DNA of 35,162 bases from an uncultured cyanobacterium. GTDB lineage: Bacteria > Cyanobacteriota > Cyanobacteriia > PCC-6307 > Cyanobiaceae. The notes below the pieces were generated by a model. It saw nothing but the letters and a program-made list of their open reading frames with translations. It searched no databases and was not told where the DNA came from. Each line of letters starts with the position of its first letter. The first letter of the stretch is position 1. The position numbers and the translations under genes were made by a program. The DNA is taken from NCBI GenBank assembly GCA_903823115.1, contig CAIJRN010000024.1, forward strand, positions 1 through 35,162. Direction: 5' to 3'. Positions 14,295-21,867 of this stretch are shown here, one piece after another.

Positions 14295-15703
14295 TGAACG
14301 ACACCACGTCCAATCCCGCAACAGACCCGTCCTCCTCCTCGGCCCTGGCAGCACCGGGGGAGGTGCTGCAGGTGTTCAGCGGCATCGCCGCCTTTGACGC
14401 CGCCCAGCGCATGGCCCGGGCCCTGTGCTCCTCCTCCCTGGTGCCCAGGGATTACCAGGGGCAGCAGGGCCTGGCCAACAGCCTGATCGCCCTGGAGATC
14501 GCCGCCCGCATGCGCCTCTCGCCGTTGGTGGTGATGCAGAACATGACGCCGATCCACGGCCGGCCGACCTGGAGCAGCAAGTTCCTGATCGCCACCGTCA
14601 ATGCCAGCGGCCGCTTCTCGCCGCTGCGCTTTGTCTTTGACGACAAGGAGAAGCCAACCTGTTGCTATGCGGTGGCCACCGATAAGGCCACCGGTGAGGT
14701 ACTGGAGGGGGAAACCATCACCCTCGAGCTGGCCCGCAAGGAGGGCTGGTGGAGCCGCAAGGACCGCAACGGCAACGAGACCAGCAAGTGGCAGACGATG
14801 ACCGGCCAGATGCTGCGCTACCGCGCTGCCGCCTGGTGGTCCAACGTCTACTGCCCGGAGATCGCCCTGGGGTTGATCACCCAGGAGGAGGCGCTCGACA
14901 TCGAGGCGGTCACGGTCCGAGAGGCTGGCGGGGCCGGCGTCAGTGGGACTGAAATCCAGGCCCCGCCTCAGGCGGTTACGGCGTGGAGCCAGGCCGCTGA
15001 GGAGTCTGCTGGAGCCAACGCCACGGCGCCGGAAAAACCCGGCGTCCAGCGTCCTGCAGCCAGCTCCCGAGCTGCCGCTGTACCCGAGCTTTTACGCCAT
15101 CGCGAAGACGAAGTAACTCTGCAGGATGCCCAGAACAGGGCCGATGGGTGCATCGAGTCGTCCCATGGGGGTAGCGCTCAGGCACCTCAGGAGGTCATCG
15201 ACGCCGAGATTGTGGACGCCAGCAGGGCTGTATCGGAGCCGGCCGCCGCAGCCGGGAAGAAAACCGAACAGCAGGAGGCCCTATCGCTGCTGGCCAGCGA
15301 GGCAACTGCCGCACTCACCCAACCAGCACCGCGGCGATCCAGGAGCCAGGCCGCTCAAGCCACGGCTCCAGGCCAGACTCCAGCTCAAGCTCCTGCCGCA
15401 GCTCCAGAGCCCACACCTGCAGGCGAACCCCCACCGCCAAAAGAGATCAGCACTGGTCCCACCGAGCAGGAGAACCAGGGCCCGGCGCCTGAGCCAGATC
15501 CGGTGGAGAACGGCCTCCGCCAGATCCCACGCATCGCCACCCTGCTGGAGCTCGACAGCGCCTACGGACGGGTCAACCAGCTGCTCAGCGCGGGCCAGAT
15601 CAACGACGAGAACGCCGAGCGGCTCTGGAATGCGATCTCCAGGCGTCGCCTTCAGCTCGAGGACGGCGAGAGCGCCCAGCAGAGCGCGGAGGCGGGAACA
15701 TGA
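14294..15703 (+). CDS. RecT-like single-strand annealing protein with long disordered linker
   Basis: The protein has 469 residues. The first 230 or so match the RecT-like annealase pattern seen in many prophages: LVPRDYQGQQGLANSLIALE, IAARMRLSPLVVMQNM, IHGRPTWSSKFLIATVNASG, RFSPLRFVFDD, TGEVLEGETITLELARKEGW, KWQTMTGQMLRYRAAAWW and YCPEIALGL. Residues about 230-400 are an A/P/Q/E-rich segment that looks disordered, and the last 60 form a helical block (RIATLLELDSAYGRVNQLL, AERLWNAISRRRLQLEDGE). Annealases pair complementary single strands made by the partner exonuclease (13446-14294). The linker plus terminal helix is longer than in simple RecT proteins and may dock SSB or the nuclease (inference). 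Overlaps both neighbours by 1 and 4 bases. Confidence 0.8.
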   Translation: MNDTTSNPATDPSSSSALAAPGEVLQVFSGIAAFDAAQRMARALCSSSLVPRDYQGQQGLANSLIALEIAARMRLSPLVVMQNMTPIHGRPTWSSKFLIATVNASGRFSPLRFVFDDKEKPTCCYAVATDKATGEVLEGETITLELARKEGWWSRKDRNGNETSKWQTMTGQMLRYRAAAWWSNVYCPEIALGLITQEEALDIEAVTVREAGGAGVSGTEIQAPPQAVTAWSQAAEESAGANATAPEKPGVQRPAASSRAAAVPELLRHREDEVTLQDAQNRADGCIESSHGGSAQAPQEVIDAEIVDASRAVSEPAAAAGKKTEQQEALSLLASEATAALTQPAPRRSRSQAAQATAPGQTPAQAPAAAPEPTPAGEPPPPKEISTGPTEQENQGPAPEPDPVENGLRQIPRIATLLELDSAYGRVNQLLSAGQINDENAERLWNAISRRRLQLEDGESAQQSAEAGT

Positions 15704-16086
15704 GCACCACCGTCTACCTGCGCCACGCCCACCGCTTGCTGGAGGCGGCGTTGATGCAGGCCCAGCAAGAGCGTGATCGCGCCGTCTTTGAGGTGGCCCG
15801 TGGTGAGCGGAGCCTCCAGCAGCTGCTGCGGCTGGTGGAACGTGCAGCCCTCGTGCGGTTCCTGGCGCTGCAGACCAGCGCCCTTCTCAACCCGGGCGCA
15901 GAGGCACCGGATCCACCGCACTTCCAACCCGGTGATCACTGGCGCGGCGAGGGGGGCCTCTACCGGGTCGAGGCCTGTCCGCTCATCCCCAGCTGCGTGC
16001 GGCTCGTCCCCCTCGCTGGTGAATCGAGAGCGCCGCTCTACCGCCATCCGCGCAACACCCGCCACTTCCAGAGACTCCAGCCATGA
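15700..16086 (+). CDS. Operon protein of unknown function
   Basis: This 128-residue protein was not recognised. The N-terminal 65 residues are helical (RLLEAALMQAQQERDRAVFE, RSLQQLLRLVERAALVRFLA), perhaps a coiled coil. The C-terminal part has FQPGDHWRGEGGLYRVEACP and SRAPLYRHPRNTRHFQRL, a small beta-rich unit similar in flavour to 'GD.Y+..G..Y.V' modules found in short phage proteins. It overlaps recT by ATGA and the next gene by ATGA, so co-translation is likely. Confidence 0.6.
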   Translation: MSTTVYLRHAHRLLEAALMQAQQERDRAVFEVARGERSLQQLLRLVERAALVRFLALQTSALLNPGAEAPDPPHFQPGDHWRGEGGLYRVEACPLIPSCVRLVPLAGESRAPLYRHPRNTRHFQRLQP

Positions 16087-16328
16087 GCACCTCCCCGCAG
16101 AAACCGCGGCCGCTGCGCCAGCGGATCGGCAACCACAAGAAGACCATCGCCATGAACAACGACACCTTTACGCGGGTCGATGCCTTCGCCCGCAGGCACA
16201 ACATCACCTGGAGCGGAGCGCTGCACGAACTGGTGCGCACCCATCCGCTCATCGGCCTGCCGTCCCTGCTGGCGGTCCAGGAGCGCATCGAGGCCCGCAG
16301 CGGCTCGGCGCTGGAGGTGGAGGCATGA
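16083..16328 (+). CDS. Small RHH-like protein
   Basis: This 81-residue protein has a basic N-terminus (KPRPLRQRIGNHKKT) and a pattern compatible with a ribbon-helix-helix fold: strand TIAMNNDTF, helix TRVDAFARRHNI, then helix WSGALHELVRTH. A C-terminal helix LPSLLAVQERIEARSG follows. Similarity is structural in style only; no family was recognised. It sits between an unknown gene and ssb with ATGA overlaps on both sides. Confidence 0.55.
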   Translation: MSTSPQKPRPLRQRIGNHKKTIAMNNDTFTRVDAFARRHNITWSGALHELVRTHPLIGLPSLLAVQERIEARSGSALEVEA

Positions 16329-16795
16329 GCATCAATGTGATCGTGCTGGTCGGCCATGCCGGCCGGGATCCGGAGCTGCGCTTCTTTGAGAGCGGCAGCT
16401 GCGTCTGTGAGTTCAGCCTGGCGGTGAACCGCCCGCCCCGGGATGGCCAGAACCAGGATCCTTTGTGGGTGAACTGCAAGGCGTGGGGCAAGACCGCCCA
16501 GGTGGCAGGCGACTACCTGCGCAAGGGCAGCAAGGTGGCGATCGTCGGCCGGCTTGAGATCGAGCAGTGGAGCGACCGCAGTAGCGGCGAGGTCCGCAGC
16601 AAGGCCCTGGTGGTGATCGACCGCCTGGAGCTCTGCGGCAGCAGGAACGGCGCCGATGGAGGCTTCAGCAAAGGAGCCGCTGGGATGGCTGCAGCTGCTG
16701 CGCTCGGCGCGGCGCAGCCCAGTACGGCGAGCAGCGAGTGGAAAAGCGGCCCCTCCGGCGGCACCCCGCTCAGCGACGAGGAGGTGCCCTTCTGA
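16325..16795 (+). CDS. ssb: Single-stranded DNA-binding protein
   Basis: The 156-residue protein has the OB-fold of bacterial SSB: INVIVLVGHAGRDPELRF at the start, CEFSLAVNR, LWVNCKAWGKTAQVAGDYLR (the conserved W...G..A......L.KG region), KGSKVAIVGRLEIEQW and ALVVIDRLELCG. A Gly/Ala/Ser linker leads to an acidic tip DEEVPF, the usual partner-docking tail. It would coat single strands made by the element's exonuclease and helicase and hand them to RecT. It is a second SSB specific to the element; the host gene is not in this window. ATGA overlap upstream, TGATG downstream. Confidence 0.92.
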   Translation: MSINVIVLVGHAGRDPELRFFESGSCVCEFSLAVNRPPRDGQNQDPLWVNCKAWGKTAQVAGDYLRKGSKVAIVGRLEIEQWSDRSSGEVRSKALVVIDRLELCGSRNGADGGFSKGAAGMAAAAALGAAQPSTASSEWKSGPSGGTPLSDEEVPF

Positions 16796-17067
16796 TGACC
16801 AGGCATCAACGCGACCTCCGGCTGCCCACCTTCCCCCGGCCCTATCCGCTGAGGCGACCATCCAGACCCGTGGCACCCGAACGGCTGCAGCCCCTGCTGC
16901 TGCTGGTGCTGCTGCTTCAGTGCCTCACCCTGTTGCTCCTGGTGGCGGGGCCAGCCCCGGGCCACCTGCATCCGCCAGGTCTGCCATCGATCTCGCAGCC
17001 CGGCCTCGAGAGCGTTCCCGACAACCAAGCCACTTCATCGACGTTGTTCCGAGGTTTGATCGCATGA
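16795..17067 (+). CDS. Small single-pass membrane protein
   Basis: This 90-residue protein has an N-terminal basic stretch (RLPTFPRPYPLRRPSRP) and one very leucine-rich transmembrane segment, LLLLVLLLQCLTLLLLVAG (about residues 33-51). A Pro/Ser-rich tail follows. The start overlaps the ssb stop (TGATG) and its stop overlaps the next gene (ATGA). Function unknown. Small membrane proteins at the end of early phage operons are sometimes toxins or host-takeover factors, but no motif supports that here. Confidence 0.5.
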   Translation: MTRHQRDLRLPTFPRPYPLRRPSRPVAPERLQPLLLLVLLLQCLTLLLLVAGPAPGHLHPPGLPSISQPGLESVPDNQATSSTLFRGLIA

Positions 17068-17351
17068 GCGCTTACCCACATGAGGGCCACCAGCCCCACG
17101 AGCCGGGCTCTCCCTCCACAGCGACGAGCAGGAGAGGCAGGAGAAGCAGCCCGCGCTCGCCGGCCTGCCTTTGGATCAGCACCGGCGAAGCCAGTGCCCA
17201 CCTCGGGATCAGCCGCAAAACGCTCTTCCGGCTGAAGAAGGGAGGGATCCTCAAGCAGCAGCGCCACTGGGCAAGGAAGAATCCGGCGTCACCCTCCTCA
17301 GACCTGCTCTGGCATGTTCAGCGCTGCGAGATGGCCCTCGGCCGCCTGTGA
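17064..17351 (+). CDS. HTH protein, possible excisionase
   Basis: The 95-residue basic protein has a Ser/Arg-rich N-terminal 35 residues. A MerR/excisionase-like winged helix follows: WISTGEASAHLGISRKTLFR, then LKKGGILKQQRHWARKN, then LLWHVQRCEMAL. The 'W.s..eaa..LgiSr.TL.r....G.l....hw' pattern is typical of small HTH_17/excisionase-type proteins. It ends 20 bases from the convergent integrase stop, the usual company of an Xis. It is the last gene of the overlapping operon, so excision would be tied to expression of the replication genes (inference). Confidence 0.65.
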   Translation: MSAYPHEGHQPHEPGSPSTATSRRGRRSSPRSPACLWISTGEASAHLGISRKTLFRLKKGGILKQQRHWARKNPASPSSDLLWHVQRCEMALGRL

Positions 17352-17361
17352 GTCGGGGCGG

Positions 17362-17378
17362 GGGCTGATCGTCAGCCC
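17362..17378. terminator. Hairpin between convergent xis-like and integrase genes
   Basis: GGGCTGA (17362-17368) and TCAGCCC (17372-17378) form a perfect 7-bp stem with a 3-base loop. The right arm includes the integrase stop codon. The position between convergent genes suits a bidirectional terminator, although no T-tract follows on either strand. Confidence 0.5.
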
Positions 17379-18904
17379 AGGCCGGCGGCCTTGAGCTTTC
17401 GCGCCATCTCGATCAGCTCCGGCGTGACTCCATCAGGCAAGGCAGCAGCTGGCCTGGGGGCGGAAGCCACAGGCGCTGCAGAGGTCAGGCGCTGAGCACC
17501 ACGGCGGCGAGGGGTCGGGATATGGACTCCGCCCTCATCCAGCGCCAGCAGTCGGTTCATGCCCTCCAACCGATGCAGGGCCTGCTCCTCCACCAAGTAG
17601 CGGCGAGTGTGAACTGCCTCGCTGTGGCCCATGGCCATGGCTTTGAGGGTGGTCGACCAGGTGGTGGTTTCCTTCGCCCGCAGAGCCCAGGCATGGCGCA
17701 GGTCATAGACCTTGCAGCGGTCTTGGATGGCCTTGGGCTTGGGGCGACCCGGAATCGCGCGGGGCTGATGCCAGCCGTACAACTTCACGGGCAGCTCCCG
17801 ATCCTCACGGGCACTGTTGCGGAACCAGTGGCTGAGCACCCGGCTCAGAGACTCGTTGTTGTGGAACTGCAGCACCCCGTCGGGGCGCTCCGTCGTGCGG
17901 ATCGGATGGCTACGCCGCAGCTGGTCGAGCATGGCGCGGGCGTGCTCCAGATCATTGAGTCGGTAGCGCTCGAGCCAGGCCTCAGGCAGGGCCAGAGCAA
18001 AGCGATGGCCGGTCTTCGTTTCGCTGCCATGACTGATGGAGCTGAACGAGCCCACGCTGATCATGCGGGGATTGGCGTCGATCTCGCCTGGCAGGGCATC
18101 GACATGCCAGATCTCGTGGTTGCGGAGGCCGTAGGTGGCCACCATCGCCATCACCCAGCCGCGAAACGGATCGAGCGCAACCAGTTGATCCAGCCAGGAC
18201 TCAATTTCGTCGGTTGCGGGGATGTAGCGCGGTTTGGGAGCTTTGCCCTTACCGGCGGTTGTCTTGAGCCCGGCCAGACGCTCCTGCAATTGAGGAGTGG
18301 CGATGTTGATCCCCTTCTTGGCCAGGTAATTCACCATCTGAATCACCTGATAGAACACCTTGGAGTTGTACTCACGAGGCACCAGAGGTGATGAGGGCTC
18401 GGCCCAATGCGCCTGAATGGAATCTGGGGTGTACAGACAGAACTGCTCCAGGTGCTCTGGCTGCGCCGGCAGGGAGTCGGGGTACATCAAGCCGAAGAAC
18501 CCCCTGTCTCGGAAGCAGACAAACGGGTTGCGGTCCCGTGCCTTGGGCCCGCCCGGTGCGATGTCGGCCTTGATGGCGTCCCGAATCTCTCCCCAGGTCA
18601 GGGTGTGGCCGGATGGAGAAGCTGAATCTGCTGCTGGCTTGCCGAGAGGGCTGCTGAGGCAGTCCCAGTCCAAGCCCCTACCGCCAGCAGCGCGGTTCTT
18701 GCCTGCTTCAAGCAGAAGCTCGGTCAGACGCTCACAGGCCTCGTCGTCCTGGATGCGGCAGCAACGGGCGACCTGCTGCCGCTGGGGCGGGTCGAGTTCG
18801 TAGACATAGGCGAAGGGGCTGCGGGCAACCTCACGGAGCCGATAGCAGCAGCCCTCCATCCGGAGCCGCGCCTGCGCCTTCTGGAACCCTGGGACGGCAT
18901 GCAT
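17372..18904 (-). CDS. int: Tyrosine-family site-specific integrase
   Basis: The protein has about 510 residues (ATG 18904; a TTG two codons upstream is possible). Catalytic signatures, numbered from that TTG, are box I ATYGLRNHEIW with Arg263, box II YDLRHAWALRAKE (Arg405; the first His of the H-x-L-R motif is Tyr), MGHSEAVHTRRYLVEE with His429 and nucleophile Tyr438, and a KTGHRFALAL strand with a likely catalytic Lys. The N-terminal 200 residues hold arm/core-binding segments, and about 60 residues follow the catalytic core. It lies 186 bp from the 3' end of tRNA-Lys(UUU), the usual layout when the tRNA gene is the attachment site. It converges with the xis-like gene. The gene appears intact. 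Confidence 0.9.
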   Translation of the reverse strand: MHAVPGFQKAQARLRMEGCCYRLREVARSPFAYVYELDPPQRQQVARCCRIQDDEACERLTELLLEAGKNRAAGGRGLDWDCLSSPLGKPAADSASPSGHTLTWGEIRDAIKADIAPGGPKARDRNPFVCFRDRGFFGLMYPDSLPAQPEHLEQFCLYTPDSIQAHWAEPSSPLVPREYNSKVFYQVIQMVNYLAKKGINIATPQLQERLAGLKTTAGKGKAPKPRYIPATDEIESWLDQLVALDPFRGWVMAMVATYGLRNHEIWHVDALPGEIDANPRMISVGSFSSISHGSETKTGHRFALALPEAWLERYRLNDLEHARAMLDQLRRSHPIRTTERPDGVLQFHNNESLSRVLSHWFRNSAREDRELPVKLYGWHQPRAIPGRPKPKAIQDRCKVYDLRHAWALRAKETTTWSTTLKAMAMGHSEAVHTRRYLVEEQALHRLEGMNRLLALDEGGVHIPTPRRRGAQRLTSAAPVASAPRPAAALPDGVTPELIEMARKLKAAGLG

Positions 18905-18944
18905 GCCCAAGTCACCTCGCCTGCAGCCAGTCTCGCCCGGCCGC

Positions 18945-18970
18945 TTGAAACAGTTTCAAAAAAGTTTCAA
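18945..18970. repeat. GTTTCAA half-site repeats upstream of integrase
   Basis: TTGAAACAGTTTCAA at 18945-18959 is a perfect palindrome with a single central base, and a third half-site GTTTCAA follows at 18964-18970 (11 bases centre to centre). It lies between the integrase start and tRNA-Lys in a short AT-rich patch. Plausible roles are arm sites for integrase/excisionase binding or a repressor operator. Confidence 0.6.
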
Positions 18971-19089
18971 AAAACTGTCCAGATCAGGCTCAGATGGTCC
19001 TCATCTGTCCCTATTCGCAGAGCCGAGAGGACGGGTGAGACTGCCTGCAAGGCCTGGGATTTAACCCAGAATCAAGGCTGAGATTGGAA

Positions 19090-19161
19090 TGGGTCGCCTG
19101 AGATTCGAACTCAGGACCAATCGGTTAAAAGCCGAGTGCTCTACCGCTGAGCTAGCGACCC
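19090..19161 (-). tRNA. trnK: tRNA-Lys(UUU)
   Basis: The cloverleaf reads from 19161: acceptor GGGTCGC pairs with GCGACCC, D-arm TAGCTCAGCGGTAGAGCA, anticodon stem-loop with CTTTTAA (anticodon TTT), T-arm with GTTCGAATC, discriminator A. CCA is not encoded. Its 3' half faces the integrase and is the likely attachment site. Confidence 0.95.
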
Positions 19162-19280
19162 GCAACGTGCCCTTGTTCGGCACAGGTGGAACGTATCACA
19201 CGGGGATGGCGCCGTTCCGGGGATCCTTGGCATAACAAGAAAGTCCGCCAGGACAACGATGATGGCGGGGAAAATGACAG

Positions 19281-19352
19281 TGGGCCGCCTCGGATTCGAA
19301 CCGAGGACCGATCGGTTAAGAGCCGACTGCTCTACCGCTGAGCTAGCGACCC
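19281..19352 (-). tRNA. trnK: tRNA-Lys(CUU)
   Basis: The cloverleaf starts at 19352: acceptor GGGTCGC pairs with GCGGCCC (one G-U), the D-arm is the same as its neighbour's, the anticodon loop is CTCTTAA (anticodon CTT) and the T-arm contains GTTCGAATC. No CCA encoded. It lies 119 bp from tRNA-Lys(UUU) in the same orientation. The 5' half is nearly identical to that of the neighbour, while the T-arm stem and anticodon stem differ. Confidence 0.93.
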
Positions 19353-19476
19353 GTTGGATCCAGCCCCGAGGAAGGAGCTACGCCGTTGTGTTCGCCCCGG
19401 AGAGCTGCACAGAAACGGTTCCCAGTGAAGGTATCACCCAGCAGCCCTGATCCGTTGAAGTCAGGGCCGATTGAAA

Positions 19477-20019
19477 ATGGGCTCAGCAGCAGCTGGTTCC
19501 ATGCCCGACGCCCCCTGGCCAGATCCCCAGGTGCATGCCGATGCCTGGGTGTCCCCTGCGGCTGTGCTGATCGGCGATGTGCGGATGGCGGCAGGATCAA
19601 GTCTCTGGCCGACGGCGGTAGCGCGGGGCGATGTCTGTCCGATCCTGATCGGCGAGTGCAGCAACGTGCAGGACGGCGCGATCCTCCATGGCGATCCCGG
19701 CGTACCGGTGTCGATCGGTGCCTTCGTGACGATCGGCCATCGGGCCGTGATCCACGGCGCCACGATCGAGGATGGCTGCCTGATCGGCATCGGCGCGATC
19801 GTGCTCAACGGCGTCACGGTCGGGGCCGGTTCCCTGGTGGCCGCAGGCTCGGTGGTGACCCGCGATGTCCCTCCAGCCAGCCTGGTGATGGGGGCGCCGG
19901 CCCAGCTGAAACGGCCCCTGCACCCCGAGGCGGTGCAGGAACAACGGGACCATGCCCGCCGTTACAGACAGCTGGCCCTAGCCCACGCCGGCAGGAGCAA
20001 CCAACCTGGATTCCCCTAA
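19477..20019 (+). CDS. Gamma carbonic anhydrase-like hexapeptide-repeat protein
   Basis: The protein has about 180 residues and a left-handed beta-helix (repeats such as VLIGDVRMAAG, CLIGIGAIVLNGVTVGAGS). It carries the three zinc-ligand histidines of the gamma-CA/YrdA-PaaY family (His71 in ILHGD, His88 and His93 in IGHRAVIHG, counted from ATG 19477). Asp/Gln/Arg positions around ARGDVCPI and NVQDGAILHG are also kept. It is a stand-alone family member rather than CcmM, since no RuBisCO-small-subunit-like repeats follow. Whether it has anhydrase activity cannot be told. ATG 19501 is an alternative start. Confidence 0.8.
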   Translation: MGSAAAGSMPDAPWPDPQVHADAWVSPAAVLIGDVRMAAGSSLWPTAVARGDVCPILIGECSNVQDGAILHGDPGVPVSIGAFVTIGHRAVIHGATIEDGCLIGIGAIVLNGVTVGAGSLVAAGSVVTRDVPPASLVMGAPAQLKRPLHPEAVQEQRDHARRYRQLALAHAGRSNQPGFP

Positions 20020-20048
20020 GATCCCGAAACCCTCCTGCCCTTGTCGTC

Positions 20049-20171
20049 ATGGACTTTCGGCTGCTCCTGGTCGCTGCCCCGATCCTCCTGGCTGTGGGCT
20101 GGGCTGGCTTCAACATCGGTCGTGCCGCCGTCGGCCAGCTGCAGCTGATGCTCAAGCGCGCCCGCGCCTGA
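20049..20171 (+). CDS. psbY: Photosystem II protein Y (PsbY)
   Basis: This 40-residue protein, MDFRLLLVAAPILLAVGW followed by AGFNIGRAAVGQLQLML, is the single-helix PsbY of cyanobacteria: an N-terminal MD-R start, one transmembrane helix, then a F-N-I-G motif and basic C-terminus. PsbY sits at the edge of photosystem II near cytochrome b559. It lies between the gamma-CA-like gene and trmFO, all on the plus strand. It is short enough to be missed, because it shares an open frame with unrelated upstream sequence. Confidence 0.9.
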   Translation: MDFRLLLVAAPILLAVGWAGFNIGRAAVGQLQLMLKRARA

Positions 20172-20225
20172 GTTCGCCCCCCCTCCTCCGTGCCTCGCAG
20201 CCCCCATCCGCCGAGCTGATCCCCG

Positions 20226-21656
20226 TTGACCTCTGAGCTCCTGGTCATCGGTGCCGGCCTGGCGGGCACAGAGGCCGCCTGGCAGATCGCCTCCGCCGGT
20301 TTGCCGGTGCGGCTGGTCGAGATGCGTCCAGTGCGCCGCTCTCCCGCCCACCACAGCGCTGAAGTCGCCGAACTGGTCTGCAGCAACAGCTTCGGCGCCC
20401 TGTCCTCGGATCGGGCCGCGGGCCTGTTGCAGGAGGAATTGCGCCGACTGGGCTCCCTGGTGATCCGCACCGCCGACAGCCACGCGGTGCCAGCCGGCGG
20501 GGCCTTGGCGGTGGATAGGGGCCAGTACAGCGCCGCCCTGACGGCCCTGCTCGAGGCCCATCCCCTGGTCACGGTCGAGCGGCGTGAACAGCTGCAGCTG
20601 CCGGACGCGAATCAGATCACCGTGTTGGCCACCGGCCCGCTGACCAGTGATGCTCTGGCGGAGGATCTGCGCGCGTTCACCGGCAGGAACGATTGTCATT
20701 TCTTCGATGCCGCCAGTCCGATCGTGGCCGGCGAGAGCATCGACCTGGTTCGGGCCTTCCGGGCCAGCCGCTACGACAAGGGCGACGCCGACTACATCAA
20801 CTGCCCGATGGACCGGGAGCAGTTTCTGGCTTTCCGCGAGGCGTTGCTGCAGGCGGAACAGGCTGAACTCAAGGATTTTGACAAGGAGAGTGCCAGCTTC
20901 TTCGAGGGCTGCTTGCCGATCGAGGAGCTGGCCCGCCGCGGCGAGGACACGATGCGCTACGGCCCGCTCAAGCCGATCGGCCTCTGGGATCCCCGCTGGG
21001 GCGACGTCAACGACCGTGACGTGCGCCGTGCCAAGCGGGCCTATGCCGTGGTGCAACTGCGCCAGGAGGACAAGGGCGGCCGCCTCTGGAACCTGGTGGG
21101 CTTCCAGACCAATCTCAAGTGGGGCGAACAGGCGCGGGTGCTGCGGCTGATTCCGGGATTGGAGAACGCCGAGTTCGTGCGCTTCGGCGTGATGCACCGC
21201 AACACCTTCCTGGAGTCCCCCCAGCTGCTGGAGGCCACCCTGCAGTTCCGCAGCCGCCCCACCTTGCTGGCGGCGGGCCAGATCACCGGCACCGAGGGCT
21301 ACGCCGCGGCGGTGGCCGGCGGCTGGCTGGCGGGCACCAATGCCGCCCGACTGGCCCGGGGACTGCAACCGATCCAGCTGCCGCCCACGTCGATGATCGG
21401 TGCCCTCACCCACTTCATCGCCTCCGCCCCCTGCGGCACCAGCAGCTCCGGCAAGGGCCGCTTCCAGCCGATGCCGCCCAACTTCGGCCTGCTGCCCGAA
21501 CTGGCCGAGCGCATCCGCGACAAACGCCGGCGCTATGGCGCCTACCGCGACCGGGCCCTGCAGGATCTGGCCCCCTTCACCAGCGAGGGCTCTGAGGCCA
21601 GGGCCGGAGCAGAAGCCGAAATCGAAACCGACAACACCGCCCTCCAGCTGGCCTGA
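20226..21656 (+). CDS. trmFO: tRNA (uracil-54) methyltransferase, folate/FAD-dependent (TrmFO)
   Basis: The 476-residue flavoprotein makes ribothymidine 54 in the T-loop of tRNA, using methylenetetrahydrofolate. Hallmarks are the FAD-binding [18 protein letters not shown] at the N-terminus, then [27 protein letters not shown] (with the conserved Cys), [57 protein letters not shown] and MPPNFGLLP. All are in family order at usual length. The start is TTG 20226; no ATG gives a full Rossmann fold. Confidence 0.95.
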   Translation: MTSELLVIGAGLAGTEAAWQIASAGLPVRLVEMRPVRRSPAHHSAEVAELVCSNSFGALSSDRAAGLLQEELRRLGSLVIRTADSHAVPAGGALAVDRGQYSAALTALLEAHPLVTVERREQLQLPDANQITVLATGPLTSDALAEDLRAFTGRNDCHFFDAASPIVAGESIDLVRAFRASRYDKGDADYINCPMDREQFLAFREALLQAEQAELKDFDKESASFFEGCLPIEELARRGEDTMRYGPLKPIGLWDPRWGDVNDRDVRRAKRAYAVVQLRQEDKGGRLWNLVGFQTNLKWGEQARVLRLIPGLENAEFVRFGVMHRNTFLESPQLLEATLQFRSRPTLLAAGQITGTEGYAAAVAGGWLAGTNAARLARGLQPIQLPPTSMIGALTHFIASAPCGTSSSGKGRFQPMPPNFGLLPELAERIRDKRRRYGAYRDRALQDLAPFTSEGSEARAGAEAEIETDNTALQLA

Positions 21657-21867
21657 ACGATCCGGGGAGGCCCAGCCGGCTTCCCCCTCTCGCCGTATCC
21701 CGAGTGTCGAGGCGGCCCGGACAGACCTCCAGCCGCGCCTGGCAAGCGCGTTTGCGGATCACGGGCGGAAGCGGGCGGCGGCGAAGAGTCATCCAGATCG
21801 GCCGGGGCTGCTCCGCCTGCTGAGCGCCGACAACTTCCTAAGGTCAGCTGGTGCCGAGTTCAACGCT

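Larger units (their letters stand above)
1330..19089. mobile_element. Defective prophage / phage-derived integrative element at tRNA-Lys
   Basis: The region contains integrase next to a tRNA 3' end, xis-like gene, recombination operon, SF2 helicase, primase-helicase, terminases, phage sigma and a truncated portal. Capsid, protease, tail and lysis genes are absent from the window. The right edge is set by the tRNA-Lys(UUU) gene. The left edge is uncertain: portal homology ends at about 1330, but a paralog of the element's sigma gene lies at 608-790, and no copy of the tRNA 3' end was found in the left part. The left attachment site may have been lost or may lie outside the window. Confidence 0.75.

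Noticed and set aside
19386-20171. 261-codon plus-strand frame overlapping the gamma-CA-like gene
   Set aside because: Only its last 40 codons are real (psbY from 20049). The rest is Arg/Pro/Gly-rich out-of-frame reading of the hexapeptide gene.
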